From Swaminathania salitolerans (GTDB lineage: Bacteria; Pseudomonadota; Alphaproteobacteria; Acetobacterales; Acetobacteraceae), in assembly GCF_007988945.1 (NCBI RefSeq), contig NZ_BJVC01000001.1, forward strand, positions 868,001-932,000: DNA of 64,000 nucleotides, in the 5' to 3' direction. Shown here in pieces: positions 6,823 to 15,527 of this stretch. The stretch's first letter is position 1. Every line of letters begins with the position of its first letter. Under the pieces are notes generated by a model that saw only the letters and a list, made by a program, of their open reading frames with translations, did no database searches and was not told the DNA's origin. Both the position numbers and the translations under genes were made by a program.

Positions 6823-9528
6823 TCAGTAGGATTTCAGCAGACGGTCGAGATAATCGAGTTCGGTCTGGGGGCGGGTGCGGTCCGCGTCGCGCCGACGCAG
6901 CTCGCGCTCGATCGCACGAGCCTTTTCCCGACTATCGGCATCCGGAACCGTCCCGTCGGTATCGGCGCCGGAATGACCCTTGCCGAGTTTCCTGCCAAGA
7001 GGGTCGCGGTCTTCATGATGCGCGCCCGAGCCTTCCGACTCGTCGTCCTCGTTTTCACCCTCGCTGGACTGGCCCTTGCCTTTTCCGCCGTGAGCGTGGC
7101 CCGGGCTGCCCATTACCGGCAGCATCGCGATCGGGCCGCCGCCATGCTTTTCCCCCTTCTGCGCTTCGCTCATTTCCTTTCCGGTCTCGGCCAGATCCTT
7201 GAGCACGCGGCGGATCGCCGCTTCCGCCGGTGGGTCATCGGCTTGCGCCAGGGCATGACGTGCGGCGCGCATATCGGTATCGGCCTTGCCCAGTCCTGCC
7301 ATGCTCTTGCCGGTCAGGGATTTGATGTCCTCGTTCAGGAAGCGGGCGACCATCTGCAACGCTCTCTGGCTCGCATGATCGTCGCGCCTCTGGGCGTGAT
7401 TCGGCCCGACATCTTCGGGCGATTCGGGAGCCAGTGGCGCAGGAGCGGGGGGTGTTTCCTCTTTCGCCATATCGGGCGGCGGGGTCATGCCGAGACGCCG
7501 GAGCAGCTCTGCGGTGGACATGGAGGCGACGTCCTGACCCGTTTCGTTGCGCTCGTTTTCCTGTGCGGCGCGGCTTCGCGCGCCAAGACGCGACTGCACG
7601 TGGTCGAGAAGAACGGTCTCGCGATGCACGAGATCATGAAGCGTTGCCCGCTGCGCCTGGGCGCGGGCGCGTGCCTGCATCTGTTGCGCGATTCTGGCCA
7701 GATCCTGCGGCGTGGCCATACGCATGCGCCGGGCCATTTTCCCGAGTTCGTCCAGTCGCTTCAGCGCATCCGATCCGCGTCCGTTGGCGGCGTCGGATTG
7801 CAGGCGGCGCATGAGACGCGAGACAGGATCGCTGCCGTCTCCCGTGGCGCCCCCGGTGTCGGGGATGATCGTCCCGAGTTGCATGCTGCGTAGCATCAGC
7901 GCCTGCATGCGCCTGTTCAGGGCGTCATGCAGGGTCTTCATGCGATGGGCAAGCTCCTCCTGTTCCGCCTCGCCGTGCCCTTTCGCACCGAGGCTGCGCA
8001 TGTGATCGATCTGCGCCTGAACGGCCTTCTGGGCGGCTCTGATCTCGAGATTGGCCTGGGCGGTTTCCCGCCCGGAGTCCTGCGCTTCGTCCAGAAAGAG
8101 CGCAGTGGCCCATGAAAGCCCCAGAACTGCACCCGGATCGTGATCGGCAAGCGGATCGTCGAGCTGAGCAGCCATGTAGAACAGAGCCAGCATGACGCCC
8201 TTGTCCCGTTCGGACACGGCCTGGGCGAGGGTGCGCATTTCATCCGCAGTGCGCGCCGGCGTTTCGAGGCCGAGCCCGAATCTGCGGCGGACACCGATGA
8301 GGGCGCGTGCCACCGGGTCGTGAAAGACCCGCTCCGGCAGGCGCAGGGTCTTCGCGTCGCTCGACGCTGTCTTTCCACTGTGACTCGTGGCACGAAGGCG
8401 GATCGATACCGTCTCTCCGGCCCAGAGCGATTCTGTCAGATCGGCGGAGAAGCTTCCCTCTGCCTTGAGGGGGGCTCCCTTGAGCGGAATGTCGAGTACG
8501 AGCGCGGGTCGATCCGGCTTCGACACCGGCGTGACGATCGCCTCAAGTCGGGACACACCATGGGCCTGGGCGGTCTTCCAGGGGAGAACGGTGTCGTCGC
8601 CGTTTTCCTCACGATGGGGCGGCGCGGTCCACGCGACTTCGGGAGGGCGGTCCGGCACGATCTCGAATCGCCATTCCCCGATCGTCCTTCCGCGCGAGCG
8701 GACGGAAAGGAGGCCGCTTTGCTCGAGCGGGGCGGTAAAGGTCCAGCTTCCCGGATCGAGCTGGCGGGCCGCGATCGTGCCCGTGTCATTGCCGAGAAAA
8801 TGAGGGGCCGAGCGTGCGCCGGTGACATGGACGCTCAGTTTCGCCCCCTGGGGCAGGGGCGATGGCGTGCCACGATCCGCGAGAAATACCGGCGCGCCCG
8901 GGGCATAATCGGGCATGTCGATCCATGCCTCGATATGCGGCATGGGAACGTCGATATCGTCGACACCGGGGAGAAAAGCCGCTTCGAGCCGCGAGGGGGC
9001 TGCCGGTCCGGCCAGAACGAGGCCGAGAGCGAAACAGGCCGAAAAGGCGGCCCATCCGCAAAGACGCGCCCGGCTCCAGACAGGACGGGGCCAGCCGGAA
9101 CGCAAGGGGCCGATCCCGGCCCGGATGCGGTCGAGATGAATCTGCCACAGACCGTTTTCCCGGCCATCCGAAGGATGATCCTCGAGGGTCGCGAGGGGCT
9201 GATGGCGAAGGCCGGAGCGCGTCTCGATCCTTCTGTCGATGCGCGAGAGCGGGATGGGAGGAAGGCGGGAGAGCCCTCGCGCCATCAGGGCGATGGCGCC
9301 CCCTCCGGTTCCGGCCAGCAGAAACGCGTGAAGCGTATCGGGGAGCGACTGGGGAATGCGGAACAGGCCGGTAAGGGCATAACCGCCGAGAAGGGCGAGA
9401 GGCCACTGGAGAACCGGCCATGCGGCTTCTGCCCGCAGCACCCGTCTCGCCCGCTCCCGGGCGCGGCGGATACGATCCGCGAGCAACGTGCCGGCGTTCG
9501 GGTCAGGGGCGGGCGTCGCCATGCTCAT
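6823..9528 (-). CDS. TIGR02302/DUF4175 family membrane protein
   Basis: The 901-residue protein has three predicted membrane helices near the N-terminus (about residues 35-53, 67-85 and 150-170), a periplasmic-looking beta-rich middle with EAWIDMPDYAPGAPVFL, and a long helical second half rich in Arg, Gln and Glu. It ends in a Gly/Asp/Glu-rich low-complexity tail and the short motif ELDYLDRLLKSY. This layout and the position immediately after lysA match the alphaproteobacterial TIGR02302 family, whose function is unknown. The ATG at 9528 overlaps the lysA stop in ATGA, so translation is probably coupled. A longer in-frame start would run into lysA and is unlikely. Confidence 0.82.
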   Translation of the reverse strand: MSMATPAPDPNAGTLLADRIRRARERARRVLRAEAAWPVLQWPLALLGGYALTGLFRIPQSLPDTLHAFLLAGTGGGAIALMARGLSRLPPIPLSRIDRRIETRSGLRHQPLATLEDHPSDGRENGLWQIHLDRIRAGIGPLRSGWPRPVWSRARLCGWAAFSACFALGLVLAGPAAPSRLEAAFLPGVDDIDVPMPHIEAWIDMPDYAPGAPVFLADRGTPSPLPQGAKLSVHVTGARSAPHFLGNDTGTIAARQLDPGSWTFTAPLEQSGLLSVRSRGRTIGEWRFEIVPDRPPEVAWTAPPHREENGDDTVLPWKTAQAHGVSRLEAIVTPVSKPDRPALVLDIPLKGAPLKAEGSFSADLTESLWAGETVSIRLRATSHSGKTASSDAKTLRLPERVFHDPVARALIGVRRRFGLGLETPARTADEMRTLAQAVSERDKGVMLALFYMAAQLDDPLADHDPGAVLGLSWATALFLDEAQDSGRETAQANLEIRAAQKAVQAQIDHMRSLGAKGHGEAEQEELAHRMKTLHDALNRRMQALMLRSMQLGTIIPDTGGATGDGSDPVSRLMRRLQSDAANGRGSDALKRLDELGKMARRMRMATPQDLARIAQQMQARARAQAQRATLHDLVHRETVLLDHVQSRLGARSRAAQENERNETGQDVASMSTAELLRRLGMTPPPDMAKEETPPAPAPLAPESPEDVGPNHAQRRDDHASQRALQMVARFLNEDIKSLTGKSMAGLGKADTDMRAARHALAQADDPPAEAAIRRVLKDLAETGKEMSEAQKGEKHGGGPIAMLPVMGSPGHAHGGKGKGQSSEGENEDDESEGSGAHHEDRDPLGRKLGKGHSGADTDGTVPDADSREKARAIERELRRRDADRTRPQTELDYLDRLLKSY

Positions 9529-10850
9529 CCGGCGCCCAGCCACTCCGGTATGGAGTCGTCCGCCCAGAGGGATTCCAGTCTCTGGCGGGGGGTAATCACT
9601 TCCCATGCCCCGTTCTCGACCATGACCTGGGCGGCGCGCGGGCGGGCGTTGTAAGTGGAACTCATGACCGCACCATAGGCGCCCGTATCGAGAATGGCGA
9701 TGCGATCATCCGGTCGCAGGGGCGGGAGGGCACGATCTCTCGCGAAGACGTCGCTCGATTCGCAAACCGGCCCGACCACGCTGAGCGGCGCGGTTTCGGC
9801 ATAGGCGAGGTCCGGCGCGAGCGGGATCATGCCGTGCCAGGAATCGTAGAGGCTGGGCCGCGCCAGATCGTTCATCGCGGCATCCACGATCGCGAAATCC
9901 GAAATCCCCTCCCTCTGGGCCTTGAGCCCGATGACGGAAGTCAGGAGCACACCGGCAGGGGCTGCGATCCATCGTCCCGGCTCGATGGCGAGACGGAGAT
10001 CGAGGCTGCCGAGCGTCTCGGCGATCGCGCCCGCCAGAATCGAGGGCGGGGGTGCCAGCTCGTCCCGATAGCGGATGCCGAGACCGCCGCCGCAATCGAC
10101 CGCATGAACCGGCAGCCCCTCCTGTCGGAGGCCGATCACCATCTCGGCAATCCGGGCATAGGCAGCCCGGAAGGGTGCGGCGGTCAGGATCTGGCTCCCG
10201 ATATGGGTCGCGAGACCGATCATCTCCAGTCCCGGCAGGGCGCATCCCTCGCGATAGAGCGCCGGTGCCTCGGCCCAGTCTATGCCGAACTTGTCTCCGA
10301 GGCGCCCCGTGCTGATCTTGTCATGTGTGTCGGCATCCACATGCGGGTTGACGCGCAGGGCGACACGCGCGACCGCGCCTGCGGCCGTGGCCAGCCGGGA
10401 GAGACGGCGCAGCTCCTCGGCGCTTTCGACGTTGATCTGGCCGATATCTTCCTGAAGCGCGAGATTCAGTTCCGCATCGGTTTTTCCGACACCCGAAAAG
10501 ACGATATCGCCCGGATGAATGCCCGCCTGACACGCCCGTCGCAATTCCCCGCCGCTGACGATATCCGCACCGCATCCTTCCTGTCGCAATACGGCCAGCG
10601 TGGCGAGATGGTCGTTGGCCTTCAGCGCGTAATGGATGGACATGCCGAGACCGCGTTCGGTAAAGGCCTTGCGCAGATTGCGCGTGCGTCGCCGCAATGT
10701 GCCCGCCCCCATGACCCAGCAGGGCGTGCCCATCTGGCTGGCGATCGTCTGGAGCGGGACCCCCTCGAAGATGAGACCGTCCTGTGCATCCATATGCAGG
10801 GACGGCCGCGATGCGAGGAGGTTCATGATATCGGGGTCATGGCGTGTCAT
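9525..10850 (-). CDS. lysA: Diaminopimelate decarboxylase
   Basis: This 441-residue PLP enzyme of alanine-racemase fold III makes L-lysine from meso-diaminopimelate. The PLP lysine lies in HYALKAND (Lys77). Other marks are GCGADIVSGGEL, NPHVDADTHDKISTG, the glycine-rich phosphate loop DCGGGLGIRY, EPGRWI, and the catalytic GPVCESSDVF near the C-terminus, then GAYGAVMSSTYN. The start at 10850 matches the usual N-terminus (HDPDIMNLLA); no start has a strong ribosome site. It is divergent from cdd, 67 bases away. In many alphaproteobacteria lysA follows argH and a tiny lipoprotein gene; here those two are found about 16.5 kb away on the same strand. Confidence 0.95.
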   Translation of the reverse strand: MTRHDPDIMNLLASRPSLHMDAQDGLIFEGVPLQTIASQMGTPCWVMGAGTLRRRTRNLRKAFTERGLGMSIHYALKANDHLATLAVLRQEGCGADIVSGGELRRACQAGIHPGDIVFSGVGKTDAELNLALQEDIGQINVESAEELRRLSRLATAAGAVARVALRVNPHVDADTHDKISTGRLGDKFGIDWAEAPALYREGCALPGLEMIGLATHIGSQILTAAPFRAAYARIAEMVIGLRQEGLPVHAVDCGGGLGIRYRDELAPPPSILAGAIAETLGSLDLRLAIEPGRWIAAPAGVLLTSVIGLKAQREGISDFAIVDAAMNDLARPSLYDSWHGMIPLAPDLAYAETAPLSVVGPVCESSDVFARDRALPPLRPDDRIAILDTGAYGAVMSSTYNARPRAAQVMVENGAWEVITPRQRLESLWADDSIPEWLGAG

Positions 10851-10917
10851 GGACGGCAGATTACAGATGCGCTCCCGCCCTTCCAAGCCGGGATTATGCG
10901 ACGAGAAAGGAATATTC

Positions 10918-11319
10918 ATGCCCGACGACCTGATCGAGACGGCCTGCGCAGCGCGAAGCCGGGCCTATGCGCCGTATTCCCGCTTTGCCGTCGGTGCTGC
11001 CTTGCGCTGCGAAGGGGTGATCCACGCGGGCTGCAATGTCGAAAACGCGGCCTATCCGCAGGGGAGCTGTGCCGAGGCGGGCGCGATTGCCGCCATGGTG
11101 CTTCATGGCGGGCGTCATATCGAGGAAATCGTCATTGCTGGCGGTGGCGATGCCCCCTGCACGCCCTGTGGCGGCTGCCGTCAGAGATTGCGGGAGTTCG
11201 GTGCTCCCGACATGAGGATCCGCATTGTCGATCCCGAGGGCAGGGTGAAGCTCGAGACGACGCTGGGCAGCCTGCTTCCGTGGTCGTTCGGCCCGGACAA
11301 TCTGACTCGGACGATCTGA
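10918..11319 (+). CDS. cdd: Cytidine deaminase
   Basis: The 133-residue protein is the short homotetrameric type that deaminates cytidine and deoxycytidine in pyrimidine salvage. Substrate residues are in YSRFAVGAAL, and the zinc site is complete: NVENAAYPQGSCAEAGAI supplies the first cysteine and catalytic glutamate, and PCTPCGGCRQ supplies the two further cysteines. AAAGGA lies seven bases before the ATG. The next ORF begins one base past the stop, so they may be cotranscribed. Confidence 0.95.
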   Translation: MPDDLIETACAARSRAYAPYSRFAVGAALRCEGVIHAGCNVENAAYPQGSCAEAGAIAAMVLHGGRHIEEIVIAGGGDAPCTPCGGCRQRLREFGAPDMRIRIVDPEGRVKLETTLGSLLPWSFGPDNLTRTI

Positions 11320-11320
11320 G

Positions 11321-12403
11321 ATGATCCGCGGGCGCATGTTTCTTCGGCGCGTGACCTGTCCCGTGATCTGTCCCGTGATCTGTCCGGGCGGCTGGCGGTC
11401 GCGAGGTCCGGATGCGCTGCCTCGTCCAGGCGGGGGGTGTCGCGAGGCGGGGTGTCCCGAAGAAGAATGCGCCGGACGCTTGCGGGCCGGGCGATTGCTG
11501 GGCAGGCGATTGAGGACAGGGCGCTCGCGGGGCGGGCGACCGGGAAGCGCCTCGTACCGGCTGGTTCTTGCAGCCATGCTGCTCGTTCCGCTCTCTCGCG
11601 GATGGGCTGCCCAGTCTTTCTCCCCCTCTCTTTCACGGGCTTCTCTCTCGCCGGACGTGCCGGACAACAGTTCGGCCTTGCAGGAGGATGGCGGAGCGGA
11701 TGCGGTGATGGATGCCGCTGATATTGCCGGGCGCAGGAAACGTCACGCTGTCGCGCTCGACCGCGCGCCATGGCGTATCCTCGGGCGGGTCCAGACGGAA
11801 CTTGGCGGACGCTGCACCGGCTTTCTCGTCGCCCCTTCGGTTATCATGACCGCAGCGCATTGCCTCTGGCTGCCTCGGACCGGGCATTATGTGCAGCCTG
11901 CGAGCGTTCATTTCATGCTGGGATACGATACCGGCGCCTGGCGCGGTACGGCGCGCGCCATCCGTTTCGTGATTGCACCCGGCTACGATCCCGATCATCC
12001 CTTGCGCACCAGCCAGGCGGATCGTGCCACGATCGTGCTCGACAGGCGTCTTGCTGACAGGAAAGAACTTGTGCCTTTCGCGCGCGCCCGAACCGGCGAT
12101 GCGGCAATGCTTGCGGGATATCAGCAGGACCGGAGAGAGCTTGCGATCGGCGATCTCGATTGCCGGGTCACGGGTGTCAGAGGCGGTCTCGTCGATCATG
12201 ACTGCAAGGCCACGCACGGCGCCAGCGGCGCGCCCCTGATGATCCGGCAGGGGGAGGAGTGGAAGATCGGCGGGATCGATGTCACCGCCATGGCGCAGGG
12301 GAGCGGAGGAACGGCCGTCGCCCTGACGCCGGACTCTGCGGGTGGCACGATGTCCGATCCCGTTCCGCAACAGGATGCAAGGGGGAGGCCCGGGTCACGA
12401 TAA
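11321..12403 (+). CDS. Trypsin-like (V8/Glu-endopeptidase-type) serine protease, exported
   Basis: The reliable part is the chymotrypsin-fold domain from about residue 147: GRCTGFLVAPSVIMTAAHC carries the catalytic histidine, a DRATIVLD segment probably the aspartate, and THGASGAPLM the nucleophile serine with oxyanion-hole glycine. The C-terminus is Pro/Arg-rich and disordered. The first 80 residues are Arg/Gly/Pro-rich and include a VICP repeat from a 12-base tandem repeat, which looks non-coding. A hydrophobic stretch LVLAAMLLVPLSRGWAAQ (about 81-98) resembles a signal peptide, so the true start may be the TTG near 11510 or the ATG at 11576. The coordinates given are the longest frame, beginning one base after cdd. 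Confidence 0.7.
   Translation: MIRGRMFLRRVTCPVICPVICPGGWRSRGPDALPRPGGGCREAGCPEEECAGRLRAGRLLGRRLRTGRSRGGRPGSASYRLVLAAMLLVPLSRGWAAQSFSPSLSRASLSPDVPDNSSALQEDGGADAVMDAADIAGRRKRHAVALDRAPWRILGRVQTELGGRCTGFLVAPSVIMTAAHCLWLPRTGHYVQPASVHFMLGYDTGAWRGTARAIRFVIAPGYDPDHPLRTSQADRATIVLDRRLADRKELVPFARARTGDAAMLAGYQQDRRELAIGDLDCRVTGVRGGLVDHDCKATHGASGAPLMIRQGEEWKIGGIDVTAMAQGSGGTAVALTPDSAGGTMSDPVPQQDARGRPGSR
11351..11386. repeat. Three 12-bp tandem repeats
   Basis: GTGACCTGTCCC, GTGATCTGTCCC and GTGATCTGTCCG follow each other without spacer. They fall in the doubtful N-terminal extension of the serine protease frame, where they would encode VTCP-VICP-VICP. Confidence 0.75.
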
Positions 12404-12480
12404 AGAAATCGCCGGAAGAAAGAACGAATGTCGACAACAATCGTTAATGCCCTCGGAACGTTTTGAGAGGCAGGACGACG

Positions 12481-12885
12481 ATGTCCGCAACCGGGTCATA
12501 TAATCAGGCGCAGAAACCGATCGGCTCGATCGCGCCGACCGTGCTCGTTGTGGAGGATCAGGTCGTCTTGCGCCTTTTCGTCTCCGAGATGATCGAGCAG
12601 GCCGGATACACGGTTCTGCTTGCGGAAGATGCCGACGAGGCGCTTTCGGTCATGGAACGCAACCCCGAAATCCGCCTCGTCTTTTCCGATTTCGAGATGC
12701 CCAGCCTGATGAGCGGGCTCGATCTCGGGCATCATCTGTCGCGACTGCGTCCCGATATCGGGTTCGTGCTCACTTCGGGCCTGAAGATGAGGGAGCAGCT
12801 CCCTCTGCCGCCCAACAGTCTCTTTCTCCCGAAACCTTTTCTCGAAAGCGATGTCTGTGAGGCCCTGCGCAAACTTGTGCACTGA
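12481..12885 (+). CDS. Stand-alone response regulator receiver domain
   Basis: The 134-residue protein is a CheY-like receiver with no output domain. The acidic pocket is VVEDQ near residue 25, the phosphoacceptor is Asp70 in LVFSDFEMP, the signalling Thr/Ser is in VLTSGLK near 98, and the conserved lysine is Lys118 in LPKPF. All key residues are intact, so phosphotransfer is expected. The upstream TTG at 12463 is less likely because GAGAGGCAGGA precedes the ATG at 12481. No histidine kinase is encoded nearby; receivers with FEMP and TSGL motifs are common partners of HWE/hybrid kinases in alphaproteobacteria. Confidence 0.88.
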   Translation: MSATGSYNQAQKPIGSIAPTVLVVEDQVVLRLFVSEMIEQAGYTVLLAEDADEALSVMERNPEIRLVFSDFEMPSLMSGLDLGHHLSRLRPDIGFVLTSGLKMREQLPLPPNSLFLPKPFLESDVCEALRKLVH

Positions 12886-13059
12886 GCCGGGGCGACTGGC
12901 GGACGAACCGTGCCGGTCTGCCTTCCGCTGGCCTGTCTCTCACGCGCTACGATCGTAGGCGGAGTCGTATCGACCGCTTCCGGGCCCGACTACGGAGGGT
13001 CGAGGAGCCGTTCGTTCGGGGGAATCGGGTCGAAGCCGGTTCTGTTGTTTCATGGAATA

Positions 13060-13136
13060 TGGCGCACCCGAAAGGACTCGAACCTCTAACCCCCAGATTC
13101 GTAGTCTGGTGCTCTATCCAATTGAGCTACGGGTGC
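13060..13136 (-). tRNA. tRNA-Arg (anticodon ACG), second of two tandem copies
   Basis: The 77-base minus-strand gene folds as a canonical cloverleaf. The acceptor arm GCACCCG pairs with CGGGTGC, the D-arm begins GCTC, the anticodon stem CAGA/TCTG encloses CTACGAA with anticodon ACG, the T-arm contains GGTTCGAGTCC, the discriminator is G and CCA is encoded. The wobble A is presumably edited to inosine by TadA. It is identical to the copy at 13168-13244 and separated from it by 31 bases. Confidence 0.97.
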
Positions 13137-13139
13137 GAA

Positions 13140-13159
13140 GCGACTGGTCTGGCAGTCGC
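13140..13159 (-). other. Hairpin in the spacer between the two tRNA-Arg genes
   Basis: GCGACTG and CAGTCGC form a perfect 7-bp stem with a 6-base loop in the 31-base spacer. It probably separates the two cloverleaves in the precursor and may guide RNase processing. Confidence 0.55.
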
Positions 13160-13167
13160 GATTTTAC

Positions 13168-13244
13168 TGGCGCACCCGAAAGGACTCGAACCTCTAACCC
13201 CCAGATTCGTAGTCTGGTGCTCTATCCAATTGAGCTACGGGTGC
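13168..13244 (-). tRNA. tRNA-Arg (anticodon ACG), first of two tandem copies
   Basis: Same 77 bases as the 13060-13136 copy, including encoded CCA. Read on the minus strand it is promoter-proximal. It decodes CGU, CGC and CGA after A-to-I editing, and CGC/CGU are frequent in this GC-rich genome. Confidence 0.97.
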
Positions 13245-13256
13245 GTCGTGGGGCGG

Positions 13257-13285
13257 GTTCTACTGTGAGTTTCCCGACCCTGCAA
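13257..13285 (-). promoter_or_regulatory. Probable sigma-70 promoter for the tRNA-Arg pair
   Basis: On the minus strand TTGCAG (-35, 13285-13280) is followed after exactly 17 bases by TAGAAC (-10, 13262-13257). The tRNA begins 12 bases beyond the -10 box, giving a leader of only about five bases. A T/A-rich stretch lies just upstream and could act as an UP element. Confidence 0.5.
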
Positions 13286-13308
13286 GAGGGAAAAAGATTT
13301 TTTTGCAA

Positions 13309-13722
13309 TCAATGCGTTGGTCGCGTCATGACCACATGCGCGCGACAGGATGGCGAGCCGTAGTTGCCGCCGATCGCATTGCCGACCGGATAGCCGTTGA
13401 AGACGATGGTGTAGGGTTTGCGTCCGGCATCCTTCATGGCCAGCCGCGCATGATAATGCAGGTTGTCAGGCCCGCGGCGCCCCTTGAGAACGAGCGCGGA
13501 ATCGCCCGGCGTGAAGGTGATGTCGTTCGCATTGATCTGCAGGGTCGAGTTGCTCTCCGTCGGGCAGGTTCCCTGCTCGGTGACGAGCGCACCGGTCCAG
13601 AGACCGCGGGGATCCTTGCTCGGCGCGGGGGGTGTGGCGCAGGCCGAGAGCAGGAGGACGAACCCGCCGAGGGTTGCAGAAGCCAGGGGCAACGCCCCGG
13701 AGAGCGAACGGTTGAGCCGCAT
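13309..13722 (-). CDS. Small outer-membrane-type lipoprotein, unknown function
   Basis: The 137-residue product has a lipoprotein signal ending in the lipobox LLSAC (cysteine at about residue 28), followed by ATPPAPSKDPRGLW. The mature part is a compact beta-rich domain with two further cysteines that could form a disulfide, and ends YGSPSCRAHVVMTRP. The residue after the lipidated cysteine is Ala, which favours outer-membrane sorting. A GTG at 13761 has a better ribosome site (GGAGG ten bases upstream) but would make the signal 41 residues long. I do not recognise the family. Confidence 0.75.
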   Translation of the reverse strand: MRLNRSLSGALPLASATLGGFVLLLSACATPPAPSKDPRGLWTGALVTEQGTCPTESNSTLQINANDITFTPGDSALVLKGRRGPDNLHYHARLAMKDAGRKPYTIVFNGYPVGNAIGGNYGSPSCRAHVVMTRPTH

Positions 13723-13856
13723 GTCAGTCTTGTCCGGATGGAAAAGGATGAATTTAAGCACGCATCGGCGTCCTCCTTCGGGATGACGCAGGCGCATGAA
13801 CATCCTATACGATGGCGCTTGCCTGTTGCACATGCACGACCCGTTGAAAGAGCGCC

Positions 13857-15452
13857 ATGACCAAGACCGATACTCCGAATGCCGAAATCCTCGATGTGAC
13901 CCTGCACGAGGATCGTATCCTGATTCTCGATTTCGGCAGCCAGGTCACGCAGCTCATCGCACGGCGCGTGCGCGAGAGCGGCGTCTATTGCGAGATATGG
14001 CCCTTCACGGCGAGCGATGCGCGTATCCGGGAATTCCATCCCAAGGGGATCATCCTTTCGGGAAGCCCGGCGAGCGTGCATGACGAGAATGCGCCCGCGA
14101 TCCCGGAAGTCGTTTTCGATCTCGCCGTACCCGTGATGGGGATCTGCTATGGCCAGCAGGCCATGTGCATGCGGCTCGGCGGCAAGGTCGAAACGCATGA
14201 GCATCGGGAATTCGGCCGTGCCCATATCGAGATTGCCGAGGATTGCGCGCTGTTCCGGGGTGCCTGGGCGCGCGGGCATCGCGAGCAGGTCTGGATGAGC
14301 CATGGCGATCGCGTCACATCCCTGCCGCCGGGATTCCGGGCGGTGGCGTGGTCGGAAGGTGCGCCTTTCGCCATCATCGCCGATGAGGGGCGTCGTCTCT
14401 ATGGCGTCCAGTTCCATCCGGAGGTCGTTCATACGCCGCACGGTGCCGCCCTGATCCGGAACTTCACGCATGAAGTGGCCGGGTGCAAGGGAACCTGGAC
14501 GATGGCCGGGTTCCGCGATCTCGAAATCGCGCGAATCAGGGATCAGGTCGGCTCGGGCCGGGTCATCTGCGGTCTGTCCGGCGGGGTCGATTCATCGGTT
14601 GCGGCGAAGCTGATCCACGATGCGATCGGAGACCAGCTTACCTGTATCTTCGTCGATCCCGGCATCCTGCGCGCCGGCGAGGCGGATGAGGTGGTCAATA
14701 CGTTCCGCGGGCGCTTCAATATCCGTCTGGTGCATCGCGACGCCTCCGATCTGTTCCTGAATGCGCTCGCCGGGGTCACGGATCCCGAGACCAAGCGCAA
14801 GACGATCGGTCGCCTGTTTATCGAGGTGTTCGAGGAGGAGGCGACGAAACTCGGCGGTGCGCAGTTCCTCGCGCAGGGAACCCTGTATCCCGACGTCATC
14901 GAATCGGTCAGCTTCACCGGTGGCCCGTCCGTGACAATCAAATCGCACCACAATGTCGGCGGTCTTCCAGAGCGCATGAACATGCAGCTCGTCGAGCCGC
15001 TCCGTGAGCTGTTCAAGGACGAGGTCCGGGCGCTCGGTCGTGAACTCGGTATCCCCGAAGCCATTGTCGGCCGGCATCCTTTTCCGGGGCCGGGTCTTGC
15101 CATTCGTATCCCGGGTGCCATCGACCGGGAAAAGCTCGATCTTCTGCGGAAGGTGGACGCCATCTATCTGGAAGAGATCCGCAATGCCGGTCTCTACGAT
15201 GCGATCTGGCAGGCCTTCGCCGTACTTCTTCCCGTGCGGACGGTGGGTGTGATGGGCGATGGCCGCACCTACGATCAGGCCTGCGCGCTCCGTGCCGTTA
15301 CCAGCACCGACGGGATGACGGCCGAAGTCTATCCTTTCGATTTCGGTTTCCTGAACCGTGTCGCCGGACGTATCGTCAACGAGGTGAGGGGCATCAATCG
15401 CGTCACCTACGACATCACCTCGAAGCCGCCGGGTACGATCGAGTGGGAGTGA
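13857..15452 (+). CDS. guaA: GMP synthase (glutamine-hydrolysing)
   Basis: The 531-residue enzyme aminates XMP to GMP. The N-terminal class I amidotransferase has [15 protein letters not shown], the nucleophile-cysteine elbow [10 protein letters not shown] and the catalytic [11 protein letters not shown]. The ATP-pyrophosphatase domain has the P-loop [12 protein letters not shown] near residue 240, and the dimerisation domain ends [11 protein letters not shown], the invariant family C-terminus. Length is standard. A strong terminator follows. The 3' end of guaA is a known integration target for genomic islands, but no integrase or duplicated gene end is present here. Confidence 0.98.
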   Translation: MTKTDTPNAEILDVTLHEDRILILDFGSQVTQLIARRVRESGVYCEIWPFTASDARIREFHPKGIILSGSPASVHDENAPAIPEVVFDLAVPVMGICYGQQAMCMRLGGKVETHEHREFGRAHIEIAEDCALFRGAWARGHREQVWMSHGDRVTSLPPGFRAVAWSEGAPFAIIADEGRRLYGVQFHPEVVHTPHGAALIRNFTHEVAGCKGTWTMAGFRDLEIARIRDQVGSGRVICGLSGGVDSSVAAKLIHDAIGDQLTCIFVDPGILRAGEADEVVNTFRGRFNIRLVHRDASDLFLNALAGVTDPETKRKTIGRLFIEVFEEEATKLGGAQFLAQGTLYPDVIESVSFTGGPSVTIKSHHNVGGLPERMNMQLVEPLRELFKDEVRALGRELGIPEAIVGRHPFPGPGLAIRIPGAIDREKLDLLRKVDAIYLEEIRNAGLYDAIWQAFAVLLPVRTVGVMGDGRTYDQACALRAVTSTDGMTAEVYPFDFGFLNRVAGRIVNEVRGINRVTYDITSKPPGTIEWE

Positions 15453-15499
15453 TCCCGCGTCCGGTATGAGCTGGCACGAACAGGCACCAGAGTGCCACC

Positions 15500-15527
15500 A
15501 AAGCCCGCAGGAATGCGGGCTTTTTTT
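15500..15527 (+). terminator. Intrinsic terminator of guaA
   Basis: AAAGCCCGC (15500-15508) pairs perfectly with GCGGGCTTT (15515-15523) around a six-base loop and runs into a total of seven Ts. It lies 48 bases after the guaA stop and is the clearest Rho-independent terminator on the plus strand in the window. Confidence 0.93.
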
